Shown piece by piece: positions 26,029-37,839 of a stretch of 64,000 nucleotides of DNA. Position numbers and translations under genes: made by a program. Position 1 is the stretch's first letter. Every line of letters begins with the position of its first letter. The notes below the pieces were generated by a model. It had not been told where the DNA came from and made no database searches. It worked only from the letters and a program-made list of their open reading frames with translations. This stretch comes from Heligmosomoides polygyrus polygyrus (taxonomy: Eukaryota; Nematoda; Chromadorea; Rhabditida; Heligmosomidae): the NCBI GenBank assembly GCA_947396885.1, contig OX377204.1, positions 38,835,975-38,899,974 of the forward strand, given 5' to 3'.

Positions 26029-29019
26029 AGTTTTGAGATTTTTATTTCTTCTTCATGTAAAGGAATTTGGACGATTTTTTGGGATGAGCTTTCGCAGTAT
26101 CGTTGCGATGTCAAGGAAATCGAGGAAACATTCTACTTATTTGAGTAGGTGGATATAGGCCGATCGATATCGTCCTCGTTTCGATAAATGCATTTTTCAT
26201 GCTCCTTGACCAAATTATTTGCATGCGTGCCCGCTCTTCTCTACTGTACTTTTGAGTTTTCTGACTTCCTAGGGCGATTCTCGCGTTCCATTGTTACATA
26301 ATAGTTCTTGATATTTACCATTCAGTTTCTCACAGCTTTGTTTGTGGTATTTGTTTCATAAGTCGGGTCGAAAAGGCACAAAAAATGCGGAGAGAACGCT
26401 ACGAAACGCCAATAATGCAAGAAAACAAGTACAAGAAACGAAACAAGGGAAGGAGAAGGCTCCCCACTCTTCTCCGCAAGTTTTCCGGAAAGTAGGACGG
26501 GGTCTTCGTGCAGCATCTGATAATGATTGTAGGACTAGGTGATGGCTACGTTGAGCTCCACCTAATTGATAGAGCATGGCTAGTGGCACTGTCATTGCTT
26601 CGCTTTTATTGATTTTATGCAGTGCATGTCAGCGATTTCGCTCTACCTTTTCGTCTTCTTCGAGGGATCTCTTGACAGTTTTCCTTAGGAGAAGCACAGG
26701 CAGTATACTCGTGAAGCAATGAGCATATGCTCATGAGAGCAACAAAATTGAATAAAAAAGAGAAGTCGATGACCACTCTTCGTCAGTTATTATATAACGA
26801 GGGTACTCCAAAAACATGTACTTTACATGCGGACTAGTCTGTGAAGTTTTTTTTAAACTTTTCCGAAAAAGGTATATATCTGAAGGTGCAGGTCTAGCTC
26901 TATCAAGAAATTTCGGTTATGTCTGTAGACTTTTGCGTCTAATTTGCGAATTTACTATAATGCCGTTCACAAACTCAAAATGTGCTCTATAGGTACAATA
27001 CCGCTCGCGCCGCACGGTCAAAAGTGGGCGAAAAAACGCCAACATAGCGTCGCAAAGCGTCGCACGCTCATAACTCCTTCAGTTTCAGGTTTCTTGAATA
27101 AAGGTTGGTACCATTCGATTTGCCTCTTCGAGATCTACACAAATATATGTAAAACGTTACTGGAACACCCGTATTTTCGCCGTGGGTGGTCCAAAATTGG
27201 CTGAACGGGCGATTAGAGCAGCTTATTTCCCAGGATATGCGTGCTTTCGGAGTGTCTCAAAGATGGCGTACGTCGCCAGTGCTCTGTCATGCCAGGAATG
27301 CCCCGAGAGTGCGCCGTGCACAATGCACACAGAACCTAACCTATCAATCGAGTGGGCGAGCGCATGTCCCCTGCGCTTCTATCTTCTCTCCCTGGGAACT
27401 GCGACGTTTTCAAGACTATTTCGAGCCGTTTGGAGAATGTTATCAGAAATTTCCCACCACACCACTTAGGATTAGCTCCAATCTGTCCCAGCGAAACTTT
27501 GGTGTGCGCCGTGAACAATGCATACAGAATCGAACCTTTCAATCAAAGGGGGGGGGGACAGCTTGTAGACTGAGCGTTTGGGAAGTTTTATCACAAATTT
27601 CTTGCCGCCCTAGTCAGGAGTTGCTCTAAGGCTGTTCAGCGAGCCTTTGGAGTGCGCCATGAACATGCATAGACAATCGAACCTTTCAATCGAGGAGGGG
27701 GGACAGCTTGTAGACTGAGCGTTTGGGGAGTTTTATCAGGAACTTGCAGCCGCCCTAGTCAGGAGTTGCTCTAAGGCTGTCTAGCGAGCCTTTGAAGTGC
27801 GCCGTGAACAATACATATGGATTCGAACCTTTCAATCGAAGGGGGCGACCGTTCGCAAATTGCACGAATGGGCGTGTTCGGAGCGCAATAGCTCTGTCAA
27901 GTTGTAACCTTTCATGCTGCAGCTTGTAGGTTTTGTAGGCAGTCTAAAGTTCTGTACGTACGCCAAAGTAGAATGGTTTAGCTTAGGAAGGGGCAATGTT
28001 ATAGGGGTGCGAAAATGCAGGTGAGGATTGTGTGAAGCATTTTTTTCCGATTTCCGTGGACCACTGCGAGAAGATGCGGCGATCGACGGCTTTAAAATAC
28101 GTACGTGAACAGAGCGCCTAAGGTACTTTACGATGATATGCTCATAGGTCCTCAGTTGCCTAAACTGCCTTAGCCTCGGCTGGCGTTTTAGAGCGGCAAA
28201 AGCTAGCGGTTAGAGTTTCTTGCGCTCCTACTCGCCCAGATCTGAGTCTTCGACACTCGGAATGGCACAGTTCCGTTCAGCATGAAAAGCGCTATCGAAC
28301 CGTATCAATCTCGACCGATTTTGGAATCATCAATTTTTTGACTGTTTAGCATGGAGGACGAGGCCGCGGCGGAAGGACGATGACGTCATCGAAAAAACGA
28401 TGTCTTCGAGTTGGGCCATGCTTGATACCGTTCGATAGAGCTTTTCATGCTGAATTGAATCGTGTCATTTAGAGTAGGAAAAACTGTAGTCTGGGCGAGA
28501 AACAGCGCGGAGAGCGTCTGCCGTTGTTGCGCTAAATTGCACGAGCGGGCGTGTTCGGAGCACAATAACTCTGCCGAGTTCGAATCGTTTCGGCTGCAAC
28601 TTGTGTTTGTTGTAGGCAGTAGAACGATATATAAGTATACTAAAGTAGAATAGCTTAGCTTAGGAGGGGGCAATGTTACAGCGGTGCAAAAATGCAGGTG
28701 AGGCTTGCGTGATGCATTTTTTTCCGAATTCGGTTAACCACTGCGAGAAGACGCGGCGAGCTAAAGCCTAAAAATGCTTACGCGAACAGAGCGCTTAAGG
28801 TACGGTACTTTACGATGACGTGATCAGAACTTCTCAGCTGCCTAAACTGCCTTAGCCCCATCTGCCGTTTTAGGGCGGCGGACTTAGCGATTGAAGTTTC
28901 CTGCACTCTTACTTGTCCATATTTGGGTTTTCGACACTCCCAGTAACACCGTTTTGTTCTGCTTGAAGAGCGCTATCGAATTGTATCAATCTCGACCGAT
29001 TTTGGAAACATAGGCATGT

Positions 29020-29163
29020 GTTATACTCCCGCGGGAGCATCCGCGGAACCTCCGTGGACGAGGGGTGCACCGCGGACGGCGGGCGTGGCGGGGCGCGGTG
29101 ATTGGCCAGGTGAGGAATCTCGGCGCGATTCCCGCCCTTCCGCGGATGCTTCCGCGGGAGTAT
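29020..29163. mobile_element. GC-rich 147-bp MITE, slightly decayed copy
   Basis: It starts GTTATACTCCCGCGGGAGCA and ends with the mirrored sequence, in which the last bases are altered (GAGTATGG instead of GAGTATAAC). The internal sequence equals the perfect copy at 53451-53597. A second, inverted-repeat-starting copy begins at 29171 and is cut by the gap. Confidence 0.8.
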
Positions 29164-29170
29164 GGCCCCT

Positions 29171-29250
29171 GTTATACTCCCGCGGGAGCTTCCGCGGATG
29201 GGCGGAAATCGTGCCGGGTCCCCGAGCCGGCCAATCGCCGCGCCCCGTCA
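29171..29250. mobile_element. GC-rich MITE, second copy truncated by gap
   Basis: It begins GTTATACTCCCGCGGGAGCT and continues into a diverged interior. The 3' half is hidden in the run of N. The inverted copy of E at 53.4 kb has only one such MITE at this place, so the second is either a later insertion or an assembly effect. Confidence 0.6.
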
Positions 29251-29450
29251 NNNNNNNNNNNNNNNNNNNNNNNNNNNNNNNNNNNNNNNNNNNNNNNNNN
29301 NNNNNNNNNNNNNNNNNNNNNNNNNNNNNNNNNNNNNNNNNNNNNNNNNNNNNNNNNNNNNNNNNNNNNNNNNNNNNNNNNNNNNNNNNNNNNNNNNNNN
29401 NNNNNNNNNNNNNNNNNNNNNNNNNNNNNNNNNNNNNNNNNNNNNNNNNN
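29251..29450. other. Assembly gap, exactly 200 N
   Basis: The round size indicates a placeholder. The left side is GC-rich palindromic MITE sequence and the right side starts duplication B at exactly the position where A and B become alignable. Confidence 0.98.
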
Positions 29451-29989
29451 AGTAACCTCTGCGATATCACGGGCGAATTTCACGAAGGAGATGGACCAAC
29501 GCCGTTCCAAATCTCTCATGCAATTATTGTACTCGCTGTACTGTTCGTTCTGTTGAGTTATTCTCAGAAACTCTCTCTGTGTTCTCCTTTCCTTCTTCCT
29601 AGAGCGAAGGAAAATGTGGGATAGGGTTGTGGATGGCAGTTGCCCTCTGAGAGGCGAATGAGCCTCGTGAGCTGTTCGGTAGCGCGCTTCGCCCTGACTA
29701 ATGACGCCTCGGCTCTGAAACGCGAAATTGCGGGCGAAATAATCGGCAGAGCAGGTGATGTGAGGTCTACAAGCCGGCCATTCCGGCGAAAGAGGCCTCC
29801 GCGTTGTGGTATATTCTTGAGCCTTAGTATTTACTTTGCCCTCATGCCCTCATGCACACCCAGCACTGAGTTCCCTTCATTTGAATAGGTTCGAGGCATC
29901 TTCACGTCTTCTCGTCCATGGCGCAATACTCTTAGAGCAACTTATCGGATATATGACATAAGTTTCGTTGAATTGGCTTCTTGAACACC

Positions 29990-30670
29990 TCCTCATTTGA
30001 CGTTTCCTTGATTGCCGTGTTCCTCGAACGGGCGCCAGCAACGTCTTCATTCATCCCCGTAGCGTGCCACAGTGGTCTGGCGACCTGTCCTCAGTGTCTA
30101 GATATGGTGGCGCGAAGACGCCAGATCTTTCTTTTAGGGCCTTTACAAGGCGCTACTGCTTCTTGCCCAGTGTTGGTGCTTTAGGCGACTGGTCCAGCTT
30201 GTAGAATACGGACAGCAGGTAGATTGGGCGATAGTTGCCAATGTTGTGCACGTCTCCCTCCTTGTGCAGCAAGACGGTCTTGCTGGTTTTGACTAGATGG
30301 AACTTTGCACCACGACAGCTACCGTGTGAACAGCCGGACCACGGTGTTGGTGAGCTCTTGCGGAAGATTTTTCAGATGTTCGGGTCCATCCTGTCGGGAA
30401 CGGGTGCTGTACGTTTCTTTGTCGACGAGATGGCGTGTCGGATCTCGGAAAGGAGAACAGAGGGGACAACGCACCCATCCTTCGGAAGATTGCATGGAGC
30501 AGGTGGACTTGGCTAGCGAAGAGATCGGAGTAGAAGTCGTGGAGGACCTTCCCCATGGCCCTTCTGGAAGAGATGGCTGTGCAGTCAGGGCGTCGTAGAG
30601 CAGTCATCTTGGTCCGGTGACGTTGGCGATGTTCAGGCGGGTGTTGCAGGACAAAGGATAGTATATAAGA
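29990..30670 (-). pseudogene. Internally deleted RTE fragment (copy B)
   Basis: Duplicate of the fragment in copy A, with the same loss of the reverse transcriptase palm and the same C-terminal end. On the minus strand [20 protein letters not shown] and [16 protein letters not shown] are visible. It is frameshifted and not functional. Confidence 0.8.
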
Positions 30671-32149
30671 CAACTGTTATAGCAAGTCCAATAAAAGAAA
30701 CCTAACACACCCCTCTTCAGTACGACTCATTTAGTCCGTTATTTGAAGCTTCACACAGTTCAGCGGCATTTTTGTGTCATTGTTTGCCTTACAATACAAT
30801 GGTACGAGAAGTTTTTGCACAAATTATTATTATTATATTCATTAGACCATTCTCATGACCATGTTCAATTTGTACTCACTTTAAGCTTTTCGAACTCAAC
30901 TGTTGTGGCTTTCCAAATGCGGCCCTGGTATGTGCATTGTTGAGGGCTTGAATGTGTACAAGTAGCTCGTCTCTCGTATTAAAATTTCATTCATTCATTC
31001 TTTCTTTCTCTTTCTCTCTTTCTCTCTGTGATGTATCGGAGTAAGCGGTTTGAGTCAGCCTAGATGTGAAGGAATGTGCGTTACTCATTTCTTTGGTTTA
31101 TGGTATGCATATCTTCGCATGATAACTTTTAGTCCCCTTGACCACATAGTCTGGTTCCTGTATTCAGATCATCCTAAGGGCCCTGCACGACCTGAGTGCG
31201 GGGTCGATCCCATAATCAGTTATTCCATGCTAAGCTGCACCAGTTGTGCACTGCGCCAAAGGTCCCAAGGAGGCGTAGCAATCAATCTCGGCTTTTTTGA
31301 GTTTTTCTTCAGCTAACGATTTGTCATCTGCTTTCTTAGTCCTGTCATGTCATGCCAGTTCTTCGTGCATCACGAGCTCACTGTTGACCTTCCCTACATT
31401 CATTTTGTAAGCGTCATGTTTTCGCGGTCTACAGGTCAGCCCTGTACCTAACGCTTTGTAGCACTTCAGAATGTCGCCAAAGCGACCCACATCTCTATAC
31501 GGATCCGCCCAGGGATGCTCTCTTAAAGCGTACAGATCTCTTACTTCCCTCAACAAAGTCAACCAGGCGGAACCTTGCCAGTTAGAGGTTTGTTCTTGGC
31601 TCGATACTGCTTCTAGGGAACTGGCGGAATTCGCTCCACGTGGGTGTTTGCTCTGATTCAAGACCACGTGGTTCATATTCACTAGACAAGGGAGGGAAGG
31701 TGTGGCGCATTTCCAAAAAAGGGGAGGTAAAAAGAAGTAGGTGCTCATTCAAGTAGCAGTCCTAAGAAAGTGCTGTTTCCTACCGATTGGGGAGGAGGTC
31801 TAGGTGTTTTTTGATCCCAAGTCTCCTCTACCTACATCTATTGTCGAACGGACCTCAATTATCGGCATCAAGGGCGACACGGGGATAGCACTCTCCGCCA
31901 ATAAGTATCTCATGAGGTCAGGACGTCAGGCGACCTTGCCCATTTCCGGAACAGACGGAACGCATCAGCACTCTTCCTAGACTGACCTGCTGAAAACACT
32001 TTCTGATAAGTCCCGTGGGGCTCCTTCAGCTGAACGGACTAGCGTGACAGGACCAGCTAGTACGGCGGTCGTTGAGACCAGGGTATTCGTTTAACGATTA
32101 ACGTTTTACCGATTTACCGGATTTACCGGCGTTTTTCCTTAAAAAGCTT

Positions 32150-32527
32150 GGCGCTATGGTAGTTGGGGGGAGGGGTCCACCATGGCCTGCCTCGGCGGAC
32201 AGCCGCGGCGCGTAGCTACATATAGCGAATGTGAATGCAGTCTTATCTCCGCTTTTCGATTACAGATCCGTGTTTTACGTGCTTACGAATTTGGCAAGGG
32301 AGGGAACTCCAGGATGTAGGCAATTCTAGCACGGGTGCGCCACTCGAGCCACACCCTGGAGTCCCTTCCCCTGCCTAAATCTGTGCTCTCCTCAGCGTCA
32401 GCGGAGGAGAGCACAGAACAGAGCTATAGCATTGTTTGGTTGTTTCCTTTACTTCAGTGTGTTACCGCTTCTTTTTTTCGTGTCTGTGACCCTTTTTGCA
32501 AGGTGACCCCCCAACTACCATAGCGCC
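32150..32527. mobile_element. 378-bp MITE with 8-bp target duplication
   Basis: The terminal inverted repeats are perfect over 21 bp and begin GGCGCTATGGTAGTTGGGGG. The flanks carry AAAAGCTT at 32142-32149 and again at 32528-32535. Copy A of the duplication has one AAAAGCTT (25963-25970) and no insert, which proves a clean insertion. The interior has two further hairpins, one around 32307-32360 and one with TCTGTGCTCTCCTC and its complement near 32379-32418. An 8-bp duplication fits hAT, Merlin or P-type transposases; I cannot choose between them. Confidence 0.92.
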
Positions 32528-33563
32528 AAAAGCTTTAACGAAATTTAAAGACGAAAAGTTCCGTTAAATTGAAACAACACACCAGTTTTGAAATTTTTAT
32601 TTCTTCTTCATGTAAAGGAATTTGGACGATTTTTTGGGATGAACTTTCGCAGTATCGTTTCGATATCGAGGAAACATTCTACTTATTTGAATAAGTGGAA
32701 ATAGGCCGATCGATATCGTCCTCGTACTTCGATAATTGCATTTTTCATGCTCCTTGACCAAATTATTTGCATGCGTGCCCGCTCTTCTCTACCGACTTTT
32801 GAGTTTCTGACTTCCTAGGGCGATTCTCGCGTTTCATTGTTACATAATAGCTCTTGATATTTACCATTCAGTTTCTCACAGCTTTGTTCGTGGTATTTGT
32901 TTCATAAGTCGGGTCGAAAAGGCCAAAAAATGCGGAGGAGAACGCTACGAAACCCCAATAATGCGAGAGAACAAGCACAAGAAACGAAACAAGGGAAGGA
33001 GAAGGCTCCCCACTCTTCTCCGCAAGTTTTCCGGAAAGTAGGACGGGGTCTTCGTGCAGCATCTGATAATGATTGTAGGACTAGGTGATGGCTACGTTGA
33101 GCCCCACCTGATTGATAGAGCATGGCTAGTGGTACTGTCATTGCTTCGCTTTTATTGATTTCATGCAGTGCATGTCAGCGATTTCGCTCAACCTTCTCGT
33201 CTTCTCGAGGGATCTCTTGACAGTTTTCTTTAGGAGAAGCACAAGCAGTATACACGGGAAGCAATGAGCATATGCTCATGAGAGCAACAAAATTGAATAA
33301 AAAAGAGAAGTCGATGACCACTCTTCGTCAGTTATTATATAACGAGGATACTCCAAAAACAAGTACTTTACATGCAGTCTAGTCTATGAAGTTCTTTTTA
33401 AAGATTTCCGAAAAAGGTATATAACTGAAGATGAAGTTCTAGCTCTAGCAAGAAATTTCGATGATGTCTGTAGACTTTTGCGTCACGTTGCGTTGCTTTT
33501 GCGTCTAATTTGCGAATTTACTATAATGCCGTTCACAAACTCAAAATGTGCTCTACAGGTACA

Positions 33564-34842
33564 AGAAGAAGTTGAGAAACCCACAACACAATCGATCCCC
33601 AAACAAATGTGCTGTGCAGCATGACCGGGTGCTTCAAGAATAAAATCACAGAGTGGTCAATTGCTTTAAAGTCGTTAAAAGAGTGACAAACAGAGGCGAA
33701 TTCTATATGGAGGAATTAGGAAAGGATAAAGGATAAAGAAAAGTGGACCACTTTAATACATGACAAGAAATGCCATTTTCAAAATGAAGTCTACGTTATT
33801 GGCAAAGACAAAAATGCTGAAAAATTCGATTCGATAAAAATTTGCTCAGCGGTCCGTGGGTGCTTATTTTATTCTCCGCTGTCGTCTGCACCAAGCACAG
33901 GACGTTTTGGGATAAAGGGGACCATTCTGTGGAACAGGAAGATCTATGGACTTCGTAAATATCTTCCACGGGGAGCTGTAACAAAGAATTCGCTGTTGTC
34001 ACTGCCTGACCTGAATTCATCATTAAAGCATTACATAGTTTTCCGCAACAATTATAGCAGTACAGAAGAATGTTGTGCTGTAAGAGTCCACCTAGAGAGT
34101 GCAAGTTTTGCAAAAAGTTATCAGCACAAATGAAAACGCTCAAAAACATTCAACCGTGCAATCGTGTATTGCACTTTGGATCAACCCAGAAGGTGGACCT
34201 TTAACATGTTAAACGAATTAGGCATAGTAAAAAAACTTATTTTAGAACTCCTGTAGGCCACGAATTGCGATAGTTAAAAGAGTAGTGGATAAAGTCATGG
34301 GTTTATTCTGTCCACAACCTGAGATCTCTAAGGAGTTTATTTGAGTGAAGGGTTCTGCAGTGTAGCCGCCAAACGTGGGCAAATGGTCGAAAGGTGGGTG
34401 AATCGTTAGCAATAGCTGATGCTTCTTGAACTGTCAGTAAGGGTGCTTTCGGGATCCGGTATGCGTTCCACATCAACGGAATGGAGGCATTCGGAATGCG
34501 AACTTTGTGTCCTACGAAGCGTCTAAATATTAGTTGGCCTATAGTTGGATCTCGCCAAAGTGCGATCTAATGTTTGAATAAACATATTAAATAAATAATT
34601 GATATTTCGTAACTACATAAGCGTACGACCTCTATTGGTTATGTTCCATCAGCGATCATCTGGACGTGTGGCTTATTGGGTACTGGCTGGGGCTTCCCCA
34701 TACGTCTAGTCTATCCACTGATGTGGCTTCTTCTAATGGGGCCTCTTCACCGATCGTCGTATTCGTGTGATTCCAGCTTCAAACCGTCACTTCCAATCAA
34801 ATATCGGTGAAATCGATTGATAATTGTTGGGTGATCGGTACC
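33564..34842. other. Unassigned intergenic sequence
   Basis: A minus-strand frame at 33796-34149 has no recognised motif. No repeat of this window matches here. Confidence 0.35.
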
Positions 34843-35984
34843 AGGAATGAGCGGATTAACCGTTATCCGTTATACGGTTTCCGGGGGGGTTGGGGGGGTT
34901 GGGGCCTATATGTTTTGTTGTTCGTTATCCGGCAATTTTGGTCTCGATAACGAACAATAAATTAGCTGATACCCAGGATTGGACGTGGAAATGGATAGCT
35001 GTGTAGAAGCTTCACAATCATAGGAGTGATTGCGAGCAACAATAGAGGGCATTTAAATCTAGAAGGGTGAGGTTACGTCAGGCACAGGTGACGTAGTTGG
35101 AAAGACGTCTAACTTCCATCCTTCCAGGGTCTTTCATTTATGCCATACATCTATGAAACCTACTATGGGTTGAATTGTTCATAAGCTTGTCACCATAAGC
35201 CATGGACAGACCACGTCAGTAAGCCAGTAGGTTCCCTACTGATTTACTGACGTGGGCGAACATCAGCCCTTGCGGTGGAGGTCTACGGAGAAAATGCCCG
35301 AATCTCACGTCGCGTGTTGCGTGCGGAGAAAATGCCCGCAACCAGGGAAGAAAACGCCCCCGATCAGGGGAGAAAATACCCGCGATCAGGGGAGAAAACG
35401 CCCGCAACCAAGAGAGAAAATGCCGGGGTTGACAAGAAGAATCTATTGCACATCATCATGTGGTGAATAGCAAAAGCGCCGTAATAAAGAAAACAACTTT
35501 GAGCGGTAAACACCACTTAGGGAACTAAGAAAACTTTGAAACTGTGGAAAAAAACCGTACATTAGGAGAGCCTTAACTGGACGTATCGTTATTATTATAT
35601 TATGGTTTATTTCCACAACGTTTCATTCGTATCAAAGCTCTAATAAGAAGTTGATCGCAAAATTTCATGTTCGAAAAACACACTATATCGAGAAGGTGCC
35701 TTGAAAGATTTTGACGAGGTGCTACACCGTAGGTTCTGGTCATTTAAATAACGTTTTTGGTAGAACTTATGTTGCAACTAACATTGCCATTGCCCGCGAC
35801 CAGGCGAGAAAATGCCCGTAACCAAGGAAGAAAATGCCCGCTACCAGGGGACAAAAAAAAAGACAGCAGTTGCATTCCATATCTGCTGTTGAAACTAGAG
35901 CAGTTTAAGTCTAGTTTTATTGTTTTTGTTGTTTGTTCGTTATCCGTTATCCGGGTTTGAAAATTTTGTTATCCGCTCATCCCT
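34843..35984. mobile_element. TIR element carrying 22-bp minisatellites
   Basis: The ends AGGAATGAGCGGATTAAC and the complement of AGGGATGAGCGGATAAC face outward. Just inside both ends is a run of TTATCCGTTATCCGG type. The interior has two arrays of a 22-bp unit (35284-35426 and 35793-35850) and a G-rich tract (34887-34912). No transposase frame is present. The two ends could also belong to a large non-autonomous DNA transposon whose inner part was replaced by the tandem arrays. Confidence 0.55.
35284..35426 (+). repeat. 22-bp minisatellite array
   Basis: About five to six units of consensus GGAGAAAAYGCCCGCRACCA plus GG follow one another, some with one or two changes. A second array of about three units lies at 35793-35850. 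The unit length is not a multiple of three, so the open frames here do not reflect a repeat protein. Confidence 0.85.
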
Positions 35985-36162
35985 GGGCGCTACCTCGGTG
36001 AGGCTCGCCCCTCAGCTATTATATTCGGGTAGTTCTCATCCCGAACGGTCAACTCTGCACAGAGGTCCAGAATGCCGTTGAAATCCCAGTCGAGTGGGAA
36101 GCCATTCACTTTGCAAGGACTAACGGAACTTTGACGATAGAGCTGCTCGAGACGAGTGCTAA

Positions 36163-37330
36163 TTTATTTATTTATTGTACGTAGTAATCCACGCAAAAAA
36201 AAACACAATAACAACAGAAATCAACCCAAAACACAGAGGATACGAGTAGAAAATAGGAGGATGCAATTAGTACAACACCATAGTAGACAAAACTAAAGTG
36301 CTAAGGAACTTTCTGCAGATACCTGTCAATGAGGATTTTGCATTGCCCTATAGAATTTGGTAATCCATTTTTCTTGGAGAATTTCAGGAACTCATTGCCA
36401 GCTCGATTTGTGAAAAAAGAAGATCTTATGTTGCTACTAGCCCTAGAAACTAGGATCTTCCACTGAGCGCCTCTTGTGTTAGAATGAGACATTGAATAGA
36501 ATTCGTTAAGGGGAAGACCCACCATGCCTTTTATCATCTTATAAACCGTTACCAAGTCGAACTTTCTTCGGGGACAAGCAAGAGTGCGTAAATTGAAGAA
36601 TTTGTTCCTTCCAGACGCCGGAGGAATGTTGTTATAGTCACACCCATGTACTCTGATCCAGAGCTTTCTTGTAAAACTGTTTTGCACAGCTTCCAATCTG
36701 GCGACATCTCTCTTAGTAGTAGGACTATACACCGTAGTACCATGCTCTAGCATGGGCCTCACGTAGGCCTTGTATGCGGATAATAAATGCGCTATTGAAC
36801 TAGTTTTCAGAGATTTAAATATATTATGCACAACTCTTTCAGCTCTCTTAGCCGTATAATCACAGTGCTGACTGAATGAAAGTTTAGTGTCTAGAATAGA
36901 TCCTAGGTCACGTAAAGAAGGCGTACTATTAAGTTCCTGTTCACCAAGACAATAAGAGTTTCCGTTGTATTGCTGTCCAAGATTAAGCACTTTGGTTTTT
37001 TCACCTGATAAGGGAAGCTCCCACCTTCTTGACCAATCCGCAACAGCATCTATTGCAGACTGGAGGGCAGCGTGGTCATCCTCCTCAACGATGTTTCTGT
37101 ATATTTTTATGTCATCAGCAAACATTTTACAGGTGACTCCAAACTCTTCAACCAGAGAGGGAATCATTGAAGTATAGATGATAAAAAGCACTGGTGAGAG
37201 AACACCTCCTTGGGGACCCCACTGGTAACTGGAATGGACTCGGAGTACGAATCGTTGACTCTAACCTGAAAGGATCTTTCGCTTGTGAAGGTTTTTAATG
37301 TGTTCTAGCAAAATCTCGTCGGTTGATGTA
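36163..37330 (-). pseudogene. CR1/Jockey-type LINE, 3' half, nearly intact frame
   Basis: A 296-codon open frame (36301-37191, minus) begins within the reverse transcriptase palm, with CKMFADDIKIYRN near its start (the FADD catalytic box). It continues with the thumb and C-terminal sequences SLRDLGSILDTKLSFSQH, AYVRPMLEHGTTVYSP and RRKFDLVTVYKMIKG typical of this LINE group. Upstream, SIPVTSGVP continues in another frame: a single-base deletion near 37218 breaks the SGVPQGGVLSP motif. The 5' part is lost. A short A/T-rich tail (complement of ATTTATTTATTTATTG) marks the 3' end near 36163. Confidence 0.85.
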
Positions 37331-37839
37331 AAATCGCCTCGTAAAGTTAGCGAATTATTCAGAACAGGGATTGTATTGAAATCAAACAAAACACGTTCAC
37401 CTTGGAGCCAAGCAATCGTTCGGTCAGAACGCGGCTGCGATGGCTTTGGCTGGCTTTTCGGCGGGCGCTTCGTTCATTACTCATGAAGCTCATGCCGACA
37501 ATCTGAGGTATACTGTGTGTAAGTGCTCCATAAAAAATTAGCGCCATGCTGTAAGGTGACACTCGCTCCTGGACAGCTGTTCATATTGTTTTGAAGAAAT
37601 AAGTGCTCGCCGCTCAGTATAGCATCTCTACCCGTAGAATGGTTGGGCTTACCACGCTCGTATTTTAACAGATATGGCCTAAAGTTTGGGAGGAGCTCAA
37701 CTGGAGGATCGCCCACTAGAGTGATTATGAAGACGGAAAGGTCCTTAAATGCAGCTTTCCCATCCCTGTGTGGTGCACTTTCACTTTCTATTGAAACATC
37801 ACGTTAATAAGACGATAATGCGCCTGAGTCGTCACACAT
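37331..37839. other. Unassigned
   Basis: No gene or repeat family is recognised; part may be further decayed LINE 5' sequence. Confidence 0.3.

Larger units (their letters stand above)
23241..26999. repeat. Segmental duplication, copy A
   Basis: Sequence from AGTAACCTCTGCGATATC at 23241 to about AGGTACAA at 26999 is repeated in the same orientation at 29451-33563 with high identity, scattered substitutions and small indels. For example the CT-rich microsatellite near 24810-24842 is longer than in copy B. It contains an RTE fragment, a small MITE and no named gene. At its right end it runs straight into unit E, whereas copy B continues into unrelated sequence. Confidence 0.9.
27000..29250. 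repeat. Composite satellite-like unit E, copy 1
   Basis: The whole stretch recurs inverted at 53289-55622. It has two parts. At 27310-27840 are minisatellite units of roughly 145-200 bp, each with GCGCCGTGAACAATGCAT or a variant and AATCGAACCTTTCAATC. At 27860-29015 are two diverged copies, about 675 bp apart, each with CGTGTTCGGAGC, GGGGCAATGTTA, AATGCAGGTGAGG and CCACTGCGAGAAGA. A GATGACGTCATC palindrome lies at 28379-28390. The unit starts at TACCGCTCGCGCC next to duplication A. No coding function is evident. Confidence 0.85.
29451..33563. repeat. Segmental duplication, copy B
   Basis: Direct duplicate of 23241-26999. It is about 350 bp longer, mainly because of the 378-bp MITE at 32150-32527. 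At its right end it continues past AGGTACAA into AGAAGAAGTTGAG, while copy A switches there to unit E. Confidence 0.9.

Noticed and set aside
28386..28673. Minus-strand frame of about 95 codons, also seen at 53944-54270
   Set aside because: It lies in unit E, a tandem-repeat structure copied in inverted form; the frame length varies between copies and no protein motif is visible.
29016..29624. Long open frames across the run of N
   Set aside because: They are open only because N positions cannot contain stops.
35216..35470. Repetitive AFSPLIAGIFSP-type protein on the minus strand
   Set aside because: This is a translation of a 22-bp minisatellite, whose frame changes with each unit; short arrays of the same unit lie 370 bp away without a frame.
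35284..35850. CRISPR array
   Set aside because: Units are directly adjacent with no unique spacers, there are no cas genes, and the DNA is eukaryotic.
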